From contig NC_092679.1 of assembly GCF_964355755.1 (NCBI RefSeq), positions 12,082,932 to 12,146,931 on the forward strand: 64,000 nt of DNA, in the 5' to 3' direction. The DNA comes from Antedon mediterranea. Lineage: Eukaryota > Echinodermata > Crinoidea > Comatulida > Antedonidae. The position numbers were made by a program, and so were the translations under genes. Below, piece after piece: positions 47,532 to 59,629 of the stretch (position 1 is its first letter; each line of letters starts with the position of its first letter). The notes below the pieces were generated by a model. It was given only the letters and a program-made list of their open reading frames with translations, ran no database searches and was not told where the DNA came from.

Positions 47532-48445
47532 TCAAACATTTGTGGCACTAGGATCATAAAATGAAGCTGAAAAGGGGATACTAACAGTACCCTGTAAGTT
47601 ACCAGATATATCATTGACTCCAGAGTCGTTACTTGGACATCCCTCTCCAAATGAAGAACTGCTTCGTGAAGTAAGTTGTCGTAGTGAATTCAGTGCAGAC
47701 ATCTGGTATTCATTGTCGCTGACAGGATCCACAGTAGGCGAGACATCTGACATAGAGATTATGCTAATGTCGGGATTCGGTTTGTCGTCAATATTGGTCT
47801 TTTTTGCCAATATTTGTCGCTTTTTATCAGCTGATATTTTGTTCATGTGAAAGAACCAGTCTGGATCTGAATGAACTTTCTTCATCTCTTCAATGGCCTT
47901 CTTCAGTTCAACACCTGCATCACTATATGTATCCCACTCCTGTAGTGCTTTGCAATAGTGATCTTGTGTTGCATTGTATTTCTCCAGGTCATTGACACGA
48001 TAGAACATTTTTTCTACATGATCCATCAACCGATACTTTGGTAAAAACCTTAATGGTTGCGGTATGTGTTCTTCAGACGAATAGCTCATGTACGACACAA
48101 TGAATTTCTGTGAGTTTTTCAGAAATTCAGGTGTTTGAAGCCGCATGAACGGTAAAAATAAATCCCCCATATTATCCTCGCAAACATCAATTTCTATTTG
48201 CCGGGACATGGCCCTCCATTTAATTTGAGTTCCTTGAGAGCACAATATGATAACTTTATCAGCTTCTTCGCATTCTCGGTTCATCCATTCATTTACTCCG
48301 ATGCCAATTTCATTGGAACTCCAAAGGGCAGTGCGCACATTTAACTTGCAGAGGTTTTTAAGAAACACACAGAGTTTCAGAACGACCTCATTGTGATATT
48401 CATGATCATAGGAGTGGATTAAAAACACGCGTCTCATATAAATTT
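47532..48445 (-). CDS. SEFIR-domain terminal exon
   Basis: A 914-bp last exon begins after a TTACAG acceptor and ends at TGA (47532-47534). SEFIR box 1 (VFLIHSYD) and box 2 (EEADKVIILCSQG) are both present, with the intervening LNVRTALWS strand and EIGIGVNEWM helix. About 120 residues of lysine-, then serine/aspartate-rich tail follow, ending FYDPSATNV. No TIR-domain BB-loop proline is seen, supporting SEFIR over TIR. Confidence 0.92.
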
Positions 48446-51400
48446 CTGTAAGATAAGAAATTTCAATGTTTTGGTTTTTTTTAATTTAATGAAGGGTTTT
48501 ACTATAATAGCTATTTTTATTTATAACAAACTAAAATGTGATCAATATCATGCTTTCACTATCTATTAATTTTATCTGGAACCAAATGATTGATTTACAT
48601 GGGTAACATTTATTTTTTCTTGTAGTGAATGTTTACGAGGTGAACGGTGAGAATATTTCATTCATTAAAAGATTGACTCAGCTCTGCCTTGTTAAATAGA
48701 GCAGTCAATCTTTCAAGTAATGAAATATTCTCCCCACACAACAAATGCAAAACATTCATTATTATATATTATTATACACACCTACAAATTAATCGGATGC
48801 TAAGATCTTAAACATTATTGTCGATTTCACGCAACATGGTGATTTAAGTATGTACATGGCCACAGATAATCAATGGAGCATGAAGCTTCTGTGCCTGCAC
48901 CGAAAAACCATGTTTACCATTCACAAATCGCAGTTTTATAGCATTGAACTTTTCATTTTTGTAATCACAACATTGACACATTGTATAATGTTGTGACATT
49001 TCAATTTACATTAGAACTGTTATCATATGTAAGAAAAAAGTTTTTTTTTAATTCTAAAATGGGAGGAAAGATCTAAGCCATCATTTAAAAAGGCAGCACA
49101 TTTTGGACACAAAGTAGATCAATTGTAGATGCCACACATTACTACAAGTTGATTTTTGGAAGTTCATCATACAGTAACAAAATGCTGAAAGTACTTTAGT
49201 GCCGTTTTAATTATCAATTTTAGATTTCATCTTTCTGTTCAATAGAGCTAATACCGAATGACTTGGGATAAATATTTAACCAATGGCAAGGATAAAATGA
49301 GGTGTATCATAATTATTATAGTAATCGTAATTTCAGTCTAAATTAAGGCTCAATTGTATAATACGGTATCTATGTTTACAACAAAGACCAGACTGGAAAT
49401 AACATCAGCAGACTACTTTTGCAAAACATAGTTGTAAGAATTCTATTGTAATTTCTTTTCTTTTTTCTAACAAAAAAATAATGATATGTTATTTCTCATT
49501 TCCAGATTACATATAACAAAGTTATCTTTTCAAACATGTTTAAAAACATTGGGTAAAAAGACACTACTCTACTAGAAATTGCAAAGTGCAAGTGAGTGCT
49601 GGCATAACATAGTTTTGATGACGCTGCAGGCTCTCTAAAGACACAAACCGAATGTCTATATTACAACGTCTCTCATTGGATAACAAAAGACCTCCCACGG
49701 ATGGATACAGTGGTACAATCGCCACCTGCAATAATTGATTTTACCGACAGAAAGTTAAAGCCGTAAACTTAGCCTCGGTCATATTAGGCAAATTTTTTTG
49801 TAGACAAAACATGACCTTTTGGATTTGACAAGCAATGATGCGTAATGGGTGGTGGAATTTAAATAATAAAAAAAAAATAAAGAAGAAAATATGAATAACT
49901 TCTACGCAGTAATTAAGTTTTTAAAACTTTGTAATTCGACAAAATTGATGAATGATTAAATTACCTTCGTTTTGCCCTTTATTATCTGTAATTAAAAAAA
50001 TATTGATATTATATTAGTTTAAAGCAAATTTGATTTATCAACAGGATACTACAAATCAAATACGAAAGTAAAATAGTGGTTTTTTATTTGGCAGAGGTAT
50101 CAACTTTAAAAAGCAAAATATATTGGGGAAATTTAGCAAAAATTGTAAAAACACTTTAAAACTATAGAGTGCACTTTTAAAACAATCTTAAGCATCAGCA
50201 TCTATCATGAACAATGGCTAGTCGGTTTATTTATTAATTATTATATGTACATTTTTTTTATCAAAAATATTCAAGAGAAGTTGCACCTTAAGTTGACACA
50301 AAATATTGGTAAACATCAACGATTATTGGGAGTTTTTGGAGGTCTGAGGTATAAAGTTAAACAATTAGATGGATAACCTCATTAAATCTAGCTTCTTCGG
50401 AATTCAATGTTTTTACATTGTTTTAGAGAAGAGTAACTATTAATAACTGAATCAACTTCCCACTGTAGTACGACATACAGTAACTTAGAAAAGAATGCAG
50501 AAGCCTACATTGTACATTATGTAAGTATGTTTATATTTTTTCCCAAGTACATTTAATTTTCAGGTTTTCAGAAAATACAGGACAGAAAAATCATTTAAAA
50601 TAAAGCAGATAACCACTTGCCATGTTGAATAATATATACATATTGTTATGTCATTTAAACTGGTAACAGAGACATCCAAATGCCTACTGTTTCCTACTCT
50701 TTATGCAGTGTTTTTTAATGTTGCTACAATCAAGCAAACAAATTAGGAAACTTTCCGACCTAATCTATATATATTGTGCACATGCAGGGGTGATGCAACA
50801 TGCTTTCTCGCTCCCCACCTTCACAGAGTTTTGTTTATAATACATTCAAAATCAATTTCTACCTACCGTATATTGTTTTTTCGTCATTATCTGAAAATTA
50901 AAGTATTTTACATAATAAGTTTAATTTGATTTTTTTTCAACATAATTATGTCAAATATTAATTTTAATATTAACATTAGCAATGGGAACAAACAAATTTA
51001 TATATCTTGTGTACAGTAAATATATATACATCTTGCTTTAAATTTCTACTGAACTATTATGGTAAATCAGATCATCTAAAGTGCTGAATTGTCTGAATAT
51101 ATCTGAAAAGGTCCTGTCCAGTCATGAATGATTGATTGATTAAATTATTACTACCTGTACAATAGTTATTATTACTACAGGACTAGGACAGTAGTAAAAA
51201 AAAGTGTATCATCCCACTATCCTAAATAATTGTAAAAGTCTTCATAAACTAAACATTGTGTTCTTTTCTTTCAATTGAAGGATGAAATGTTTTGCATGTT
51301 TAAATTTTTAATTTTGAAGTGTTTTTTGTATGTGTATGGAATCTTACCTTTATTTTTGCATACTAGCCATACAACAATTATGATGGCAATAAGTCCAATC

Positions 51401-54400
51401 AAGCTACCAATCACAGCAGGAATAACATAATCTTTAAATAAATATTTAAATTACAAATTACCATAGCAAACAACATAAATAAATACTAGAAATTGCGAAG
51501 TGCAAGTGAAAGCTGTGAGCAGATCTATAGTCAAGCCTACAGAAATAATTGATTATTAACCAATTATTTTTTAAGCGATTATTTTTGGATGATGGATGAC
51601 ATGATTTTTAAAAAGTGATTACCAGATAACATTTTCAGTTGCAACACAGTCAATTCTGTGATTTGTGTAGGGACTTGTTAAACAACTCCCTGATTTGTGG
51701 TACTTAGGAAAAATAGATTATTTTTATTTTTTCAGCAGAAACAGACCCTAAGACTACCTTTACCAACAAATGCTTTGTAATAATTATAGTAGTTTCCCTA
51801 AAAAAAACAACAAATCTTAAACATTTATAAATTTGACAGTTATAAACAAATTCTAAACCGCACAGAGACTGAAAATTATTTTTTACAAAATGGTTATATT
51901 TTCTTCGTCAGGTTTAATGAGTGAACTTTAGAGAGAGAATTTTAAAATGTCCAGAAAAGTCAGTGAAATGAAAGTAAGGTGAGTTGCGTTTAGTTGCTAA
52001 GAGCGCTTATGTCGATACAGTTAAGTTGAATGATTTACATAGAACTGTGTGTCGACATAAAATATCTTGATACCAAAAAATGCTTTGTAAATTATAGTAG
52101 TTTACTTTACCATTTGGTTCACCATCTAGTTTCTCTAAAAATAAAAAAAAAATAAATCTTAAAAAACATTTATAAATTTGACAGATATAAACAAATTATA
52201 AACGACACAGTGAATGAAAATGAATTTTCACAAAATAAAATGCAGTGTATTTTGTAGTATTCCAATATAATATTTTACAAGGTTTTTCTAAATAGACAAA
52301 ATTAATTTTGGCATAAATTTCATTACGTATTTGCTTGTATATTCTTTTATTCTCATTACAATGTTGGCCTATACATTCATGTTTTATCCTTTGCAGTTCC
52401 GTGTATTTGTTTAATGTTAACCATTTGAAGACATGGCCCATATCCCATACAGGGTAATTTACTGTCCAAGGACGCAGGCCCGTAATTGCAGAAAGATACA
52501 TTTACAAAAATGTATTTTGCATTTTTCCTAAACCTATTAAAAATACCTTATTTAGCTTCAGTCACTTGGGGTAGAAACCTTGCGTATTCAAAGGGTTAAT
52601 GCACAATGCAGTGTATTCTGTAGTATTCCAAAATACTAAATGTAACTTTAGGCCTACCTGAGCATATTCCATTATCAATCTCAAAGCCATCTTCACAGGA
52701 ACAAACAGGCTCACCATCTTCAACAACGTTACATAGCATATTGTCTCCTCCACAAGGGTCTGGAACATTTTCACAAGGGCGTTCTTCAAATCAAACCAAT
52801 ATTTATAAAGATAGAATTATTAAAATTTCATTTAGCATAATAAGCATTGTACAAATCATTATCTACTATAACACACCTGATTGTATCTTGCTATTTGATT
52901 GGTTAACATTACGTGACATTCATTATTTGTACTAAGATGAACATTACTAATAAACATTCAACTTTTTATACATTTTTGGAAACACGCAAGGTTGTTGACT
53001 GATTCCTGTTTGAAAATCAACCTTAAATGTGCGCTGGTACAGTTGAACCTCTGTGAGTGGCCACCTCCTTTACAGCCTCACTTTCAAAAGCCTATTTGTT
53101 CTTCCCATCTAATTAGTGCATTTTGTACCTCCCGTAAGCGTTTCTCCTACCCTAAGCGGCCACTTTTTTAAAAAAATTATTCACATTTTTTTGTATGATA
53201 AATTACCTCCCGTAAGTGGCCACCCAAAAAATTTACGATTTGCGATTTTACTAAAAATTTCTGTGAAGAACATTCCTGTGTTTTTTAGATGATGAGAAAA
53301 CTAACTGACTATTTTTATGTGATAAAAGTATTTAAAATTTGTCTGAAAATCATAAATAATACTAAACCACCGGATTATAAACAATAAAATACAATTAGCT
53401 GGAGAATTTAGAGGCCATTTCCATAGTCAATACATGATTTTGGCTCTCTATTGGCAGAACCTCCTGTAAACGGTCACCTCTCGTAAGCGGCCACTTTTCC
53501 CGGTCCTGAAGGTGGCCGCTTACGGGAGATTCAACTGTATAACTGTTGGAGCGCTGACTTTTGAATGCCTAGCTGTCATGCTCTACCTGCTTGTTCTATA
53601 CTTTTTCATCATACACTAAACTCCCCTACTCTCCTCCAGACTCTTTTCCAACATACTCTATATATACTCTTCCATCATACTCTATACACTTCCATCATAC
53701 TCTATACACTTACATCATGCTCTATACACTTCCAACATCCTCTATACACTTCCATCATACTCTATACACTTCCATCATACTCTATACACTTCCATCATGC
53801 TCTATACACTTCCATCATACTCTATACACTTACATCATGCTCTATACACTTCCAACATACTCTATACACTTCCATCATACTCTATACACTTACATCATGC
53901 TCTATACACTTCCAACATCCTCTATACACTTCCATCATACTCTATACACTTCCATCATGCTCTATACACTTCCATCATACTCTATACACTTACATCATGC
54001 TCTATACACTTCCATCATACTCTATACACTTCCATCATACTCTATACACTTACATCATGCTCTATACACTTCCATCATACTCTATACACTTACATCATGC
54101 TCTATACACTTCCATTATGCTCTATTCTCTTCCATCATACTCTATACACTTCCATCATGCTCTATACACTTCCATCATGCTCTATACTCTTCCATCATGC
54201 TCTATACTCTATGTAACTCTTCTATCATATGCCCTATAGACCATGTTTCACTATGCTTTATACTCATCTTTTATACTTATTCTCTTCTGTTTGCCCTAAA
54301 TGGTATATACAGTAATACTCTTAATATAAATGATGAACCTGTGTACCTTTAACATAAACATCACTTCTTTTTATCGTACAGTCAACCGCATGATTTGTTG

Positions 54401-57400
54401 AACACTTTTGTCCATTAGAGGTTGGTCGTGGTTGCAACTTTATGTAAAAATAAAAAAAGATATTATTTATTTTTTTTAAATTGCTCAATATTGTAAAATA
54501 ATCTAGCTATATATATATAAAAACACAAAAAATGTGTCCATAATGCATGCCGCCATCCGCAATCCGATCCGTTTAAAATGTGCACCTTGCTATGGAGATG
54601 GTCATGGGCTACAGTATATAAAAAGTTGGTAAACAAAAGATTTACTAAATTATGACTAAAAAAATTACCTCTGCACCAAAAGGCTATCAAATATGAAATT
54701 TCCAGAGGGAATCATTCAAGCTTATAAAAGCTGAAACTCTGCAGATGGCATCATTACCATTTTGAAAGGTCAGGTGATAGGTACAATTTTAAGTATAAAG
54801 GAAGCCACATGGACGATTATTTATTTACAGTAATAATAACTGTATATATATATATATACGGCCCAATATCCGTCATGACTTGTCTACGGATGTGGGTTCT
54901 GTTGAGTTGATTGAAAAAAAAATATTTACCTGAAAAAAATGTATTTTAAAGCAAAAATAGTCAAATTGGCTGCCAGCCAATAGGTTTTTGGTTGAATTTA
55001 GTGTAAATATTAAAATTTACAAATGGCATATTAAAAGTCTGATTTTATTCATCTTTATTTTTTATGCTTTTTAGGGAAAATACATCTAAGAATATTAATG
55101 GTGTAATTTTTACCTCAACATAGTAGAAAGCCTGTGGAATGTCAGTCCAAATAACTTGTACAAATGTTTCGTTTTTATCCTTCCAGCTACTGACCTCAAA
55201 CTGTAACAGGATGTTGAGATAATGATAAGTAAATAACTCAATTTTGAATAACTGTTGTAAAAAATCCATAAAATTTACAATTTGCCTACAAAATACCATA
55301 TTAATAAACATAACATTTGTAAACCTTAATTTGTTTTTTAACTTAATTTTAAAACCGATCATCTTCATCGGCCAGTTTACACAAGAGAGAGAGAATCTGA
55401 AAGTATGAACTTTTTTTTTTACTATTAAAAAACTAACCTCTGCGAAATACTAAGGTAGAGTGGATAGGTTAAGTAATTTTAACACTAAACGCATGAATGA
55501 ATGAATAATAATGAATAATTACTATATTTGTAAGTATAATTATTTTATTTGTTGAAATATTTTATGCTATTGAGGCTATGTTTCCTACCTGAAATTCCTC
55601 ATCTTTTAGACATTTTGTATAGTTAGTCATATCAAAGTTCTCCTAAAAAAGGAAATGCCATGTAAAATTAAAACCATATAAAGGAAATATTTTCTGGATC
55701 TGTGACTATATGTGATAAAAAAAATGTTGACTCAATATTATATCAATATTGTAGGTTTTCATGGTATTAAGCCCCATTACTGATGAATAAAAATCCTGCG
55801 AACTGTTTGACGATAATGGCAGCCTAAGCCATACATTCTTTTCTATATTTAATGTGGTACATTGTTATATAAAATACTGGCCATTTAATCTTTTTAAATA
55901 AGTTGAACTGGACGCTTGGTCCCATTTCTTGCGGTTACATAAAAATCTCACCATAAGAAATGATTCAAGAGACAACAAGACAAATACTTTCTTACCACGT
56001 ATATACTAAGACAGTACAGATGGCCTGAAATTGTTTCGTATACATAACCAACAAGTTCCTTCTCTGTAAGATATACTATGTACTTATCAAAATTGTATGG
56101 CGCAAGGTTGAAGACCAATTCAACTCGCTTATGCCCGCTAGGATCAACTTCATACTCAGATGGTGTCCACACACCAGGTAAATCTATATATTAAAACACA
56201 CAAGTCAATTACAAAATAAATGCGCGTATAAAACAAATTTGTTTTAAGTATGGACCCAGTACGATACTACAGTTAGGTACTGTATTGATTTTGTTTGTTT
56301 TTATAAACAAACAAAAAGGGTTCAAGTGAATTTAAAGCTCTTTTTATTTTTCTACACAAGTACTAACAATCAAATATGTATAATACAATATTCAATCTGA
56401 TATTTTATTTGTATACATTACCTTCTTCATGTGTGTCTTGACAATAAAAATCATTTCTCCTGTAGACGCAACCTTTTAAAAAACAATAACAAAGATTTTA
56501 ATCTTTGTTATAGTGAGTGATACAAGGAATCGTTTGATATCAGTATCATAAATCACAATAACAGTAACCCATGCTCCGCACAGTCTTTTTAATTGTGCAC
56601 TGTATTAAAAGTACTTTGACAAATTATCAAAATAAATAAAAAAATTGAAATTTTTTTGTATGGGAGATTTGTTAGCTACTTGCTACTTTTGTAATTAAAT
56701 TATGGTCTACCAGTAACCAGTGCTACTCACGGTTTGTCTGCCTTAATAATAATTTGCATGGCATGATTAAGTATATGTGGCACATGCAAGGGGAAGCAGA
56801 TATAAGTCGGAATTTTCAAAATTGAGATTTTTACAATACTAAAACTACATAATCCAAGATTTAAAATGCTGAAAAAAATATCTTGATACCATGTCTACTT
56901 GCAGAGATATCTCAGTCTAAAATTTGGGCTATTACAATCAGTGTTTTGAGAAAAATGCTTTTAAAGTTTAAAGATGTATTGTCGACCCTTTGTCAAATTC
57001 CAAAAAAATAAAAATTAGAAGATTTAAAAAAAAAGTGGGTCACTTTGAAGTATCATAATAGTTATTAACTTTCTCCAAAAATTAGTCGAAAAAAAAAATT
57101 ATTTAACTGAAATATAGACGTTTTTCAGTTTAAAAAAAAACTGTGACTTCCAGTCAAAGTTTTCGATCAAAACATATCTCATAATGCAACGCGCTTGTTT
57201 GGCTACTCTGTATGCATAATCATAAAACTTCCTCGCGATCTGTGTGAAAACACCTTCTTAACCATGACGAGTTATAAACAATCCTAATTAGGATCATGCA
57301 TAATGCATACTCTTGGTTTGAAATCTTTGTTTACTTTCGCTCGTGACAATTTTCCAGACGAAATGTAATCAAACTAATTTACCTGTTAATTACGTAAAAT

Positions 57401-59164
57401 TGTTGTTTTTGGCACGAATTTTCGACTTAAAGTGAATAACTTTATATTACTTTGATATGGCCAATTTAAATTTAGAATATTTTGACTTTCATTTTTTTGT
57501 GTTTCAAGGGACAATACATCTTTAAGTATACAGGAAATGACAAATACAAACAAATAAACAGGCCGTTTCAGTTTTACGCCTTAGCAAAATGGTATTCTAA
57601 TTGTTTTATTTCAATGAAACTTTGCACCTTCGAAAATTAATTATTGTTCTATTGTAATTGTAGTTTTTGCGTCAGGGAGTTTAGTAATTAGATGTTTTGC
57701 CCTACTCTGACGTAATTTGTACTGTATACTAAGTACATTTGAGAATACTTGCGAAAAAATTCGCAAGTAGTTCTCAGGTGGGACTCAAACCCACGACCTC
57801 CAGATCACTAGCCTGGCGTTCATACCTCTAGACCACCGAGCTTGCGCTGATGGCTAGTGGTTAGATTCGAGCCCAAGCTCGGTGGTCTAGAGGTATAAAG
57901 TACAAATTACGTCATCTAATTATTTATTGTTCTATTATTATGCAAAATTTTCATTAAAATCAACCCACTGGAACACTTTCAATTTAAGCATAAAACATGA
58001 TAGGTTTTATAAAAATCATACATAATTTGACACCATCTTTTTAACCAACATACCACACAAAATATTAAAGTTTACTTATTTATTTGTCTACAAATGCGAC
58101 TTATGCCCGATTTCCCTTGCATGTGCCACATATGCACACTCTTCCTGACCCTTGACAAATTATTTATTTTTTTAAACAAAAAAATTGTCAAGAATACAAT
58201 TCGGAACTATTTACGGCTATTGATTTTTTTAAACATGGAGTAATTGCTTTGAAATATCTGTAAGCTACAAAATGAAAGCAATACTGGATATGGGACTTTG
58301 TGCTGTGTGAATATTAATTAGGGTGCGCCTCAGAAAGTGACAACGTGCATGTCCCTCATATGCACGTTGAAGTCTGTCCATCAGTCGGCAGATTAAAACA
58401 TTTTAATGATAAAATATGAATTGGTATATTTATAATATTATAATAATAATGCTTACGGAATCTGAAATCAACACAAAAAGTAGTCGAAATTACATGATGC
58501 ACTCGGAGACAAACTTTTACATTTTGGGTGTATTTTTTGTTGATATTTAGCGGATATTTTGATTTGTTTTATTTTTGTGTGTTTTTTTGTTCATTTACAT
58601 TTTTTTTATTTCATGGTTTTTTTATATTTTGCAATTTTTTTTTTGTGAGGTTTCGTATCGTATCTTCGACTAATAGTTTTTGGCGGCCCAGCATGGTATT
58701 TGTAGATCCGGCCATGGCAGTACACAACAGAAGAGGTTTCGTAGTTTATAGTGACGTAACATGGTCGCTGAGATGTCAAATTACTGCTATTTTTGTGATT
58801 TTTTTTGTGTTTATCCTTAGAATTCAGGAAAGTGACATAGCCTCTCGTGTGCGGCCCATCAATAAACATCAGTGTGCCAGAGGCACATAACGATCAGTGG
58901 TTTTGGAGGAGATATGTAAAAACACGAAAAATTTAGTAGCATTAATATATAGATTATTCCTTGTCTGTGAACATTGCACTTCGTTAAAAATGTAATGTAC
59001 TTTAACATGCTACCTATTTTGATCACAACATCATACTTACTTGGTGTCCAATAATACTTAAATGTTGGTTCTGATTCAACAGTATATGGCAATGTTTTAA
59101 TACTGATCAAGTACTGCATGTTACCTGGTACCAAAATTGCTGTGCAATCAAAGAATATCCGTTT
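47532..59164 (-). CDS. IL-17 receptor-like SEFIR receptor (5' end not found)
   Basis: Seen: 12 exons, minus strand: 59041-59164, 56422-56472, 55996-56183, 55589-55642, 55114-55200, 54347-54437, 52658-52783, 52111-52134, 51348-51431, 50867-50890, 49965-49985 and 47532-48445. Phases agree throughout and give 595 aa plus stop. The predicted order is: ectodomain with beta-strand patterns such as VWTPSEYEVD and VELVFNLAPYNFDKY (fibronectin-like in IL-17 receptors); six-cysteine EGF-like domain (residues about 199-240); transmembrane helix (about 250-272, VIPAVIGSLIGLIAIIIVVW); SEFIR domain from about 295 (RVFLIHSYDHEYH, then WMNRECEEADKVIILCS); serine-rich tail. Known: SEFIR domains recruit the adaptor Act1/CIKS in IL-17 signalling. 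No exon with a signal peptide was found, so the N terminus is missing here, either beyond 64,000 or in an unrecognised exon. Closest vertebrate subtype not assigned. Confidence 0.88.
51765..52240. repeat. Local 310-bp tandem duplication around a receptor microexon
   Basis: TGCTTTGTAA, TTATAGTAGTTT, ACATTTATAAATTTGACAG and ATAAACAAATT recur in order at about 51765 and 52080. The copy at 52080 contains the 24-bp exon (52111-52134). The copy at 51765 lacks that exon and its donor sequence. Confidence 0.7.
52658..52783 (-). CDS. Juxtamembrane EGF-like exon of the SEFIR receptor
   Basis: One exon encodes a complete EGF-like module with six cysteines (CENVPDPC, NMLC, VCSC, DGFEIDNGIC), starting in phase 1 and ending in phase 1. 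An exon of this symmetrical phase can be gained or skipped without a frameshift. It joins in frame to a 24-bp exon and then to the transmembrane exon. Confidence 0.88.
53040..53537. mobile_element. pogo/Tigger-like MITE
   Basis: CAGTTGAACCTCTGTGAGTG and CTTACGGGAGATTCAACTG ends with TA target copies (53038-53039, 53538-53539). It holds several GTAAGCGGCCAC internal repeats. In the receptor intron beside the 20-bp VNTR. Confidence 0.86.
53640..54225. repeat. 20-bp VNTR inside a receptor intron
   Basis: About 29 units of 20 bp (CTCTATACACTTCCATCATA type), with TAC/TGC and TCC/TAC variants arranged in short higher-order patterns. Because 20 is not a multiple of three and the unit has no stop, all three plus frames stay open, giving spurious 139-253 aa ORFs. 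Lies in the intron between the receptor exons at 52658-52783 and 54347-54437, about 120 bp from the latter. Confidence 0.95.
56972..57521. mobile_element. TTAA-flanked MITE in the receptor intron
   Basis: AGATGTATTGTCG and GGGACAATACATCT are inverted repeats with TTAA directly outside (56968-56971 and 57522-57525). 550 bp, non-coding; Kolobok- or piggyBac-type. Confidence 0.8.
57641..57936. mobile_element. Head-to-head tRNA-SINE palindrome
   Basis: A minus-strand tRNA-like unit (B-box region GGGTTTGAGTCCCACC in reverse) is followed by an inverted second head. ATACCTCTAGACCACCGAG at 57822 is repeated in perfect inversion at 57874-57896. TTATTGTTCTATT occurs on both sides (57641 and 57924), a 13-bp direct repeat typical of retroposition. 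In the receptor intron. Confidence 0.7.
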
Positions 59165-59629
59165 CTATAAAAAGATTGTACAGCTCAGTGAATTATAAGC
59201 AAATTATCTGTGACAATGAAATGCCTAAAGTGCTAGATTATGAGTGGAATTAATTGAAAGAAGCGTAATATTCTAATTTATAAAGTTCTGTGAATTCGGA
59301 AGTAAATTTTTATCTCCTCTACGAAACACCTCTGCACTACTTTTCACACTCAACAGTCACAATTTCAACTAGATAGTCACTCTTGTACATATATATATAT
59401 ATTTGTGTGTGTCTTAATGCTGTGGGTGATTTAGGCTAATTTCACTACAAGCATGTGTTTGTGAGTTTGGTAGCCAGCCTTTCAACTAAAAATAGTTTCA
59501 GTTGACTTACAATAGTAAGATTGTAAATCTGTATTTTGTAATACAAAAACAAACAGGTGAATTTGAAAAGAAATAGGTTTTTTAAAGCTACTCGTATCAA
59601 AACTTCTGTACATTTACTTGTTACTTTAA

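Noticed and set aside
53565-54352. Long ORFs of 224, 253 and 139 codons on the plus strand
   Set aside because: They are translations of the 20-bp repeat in three frames; the unit has no stop in any frame.
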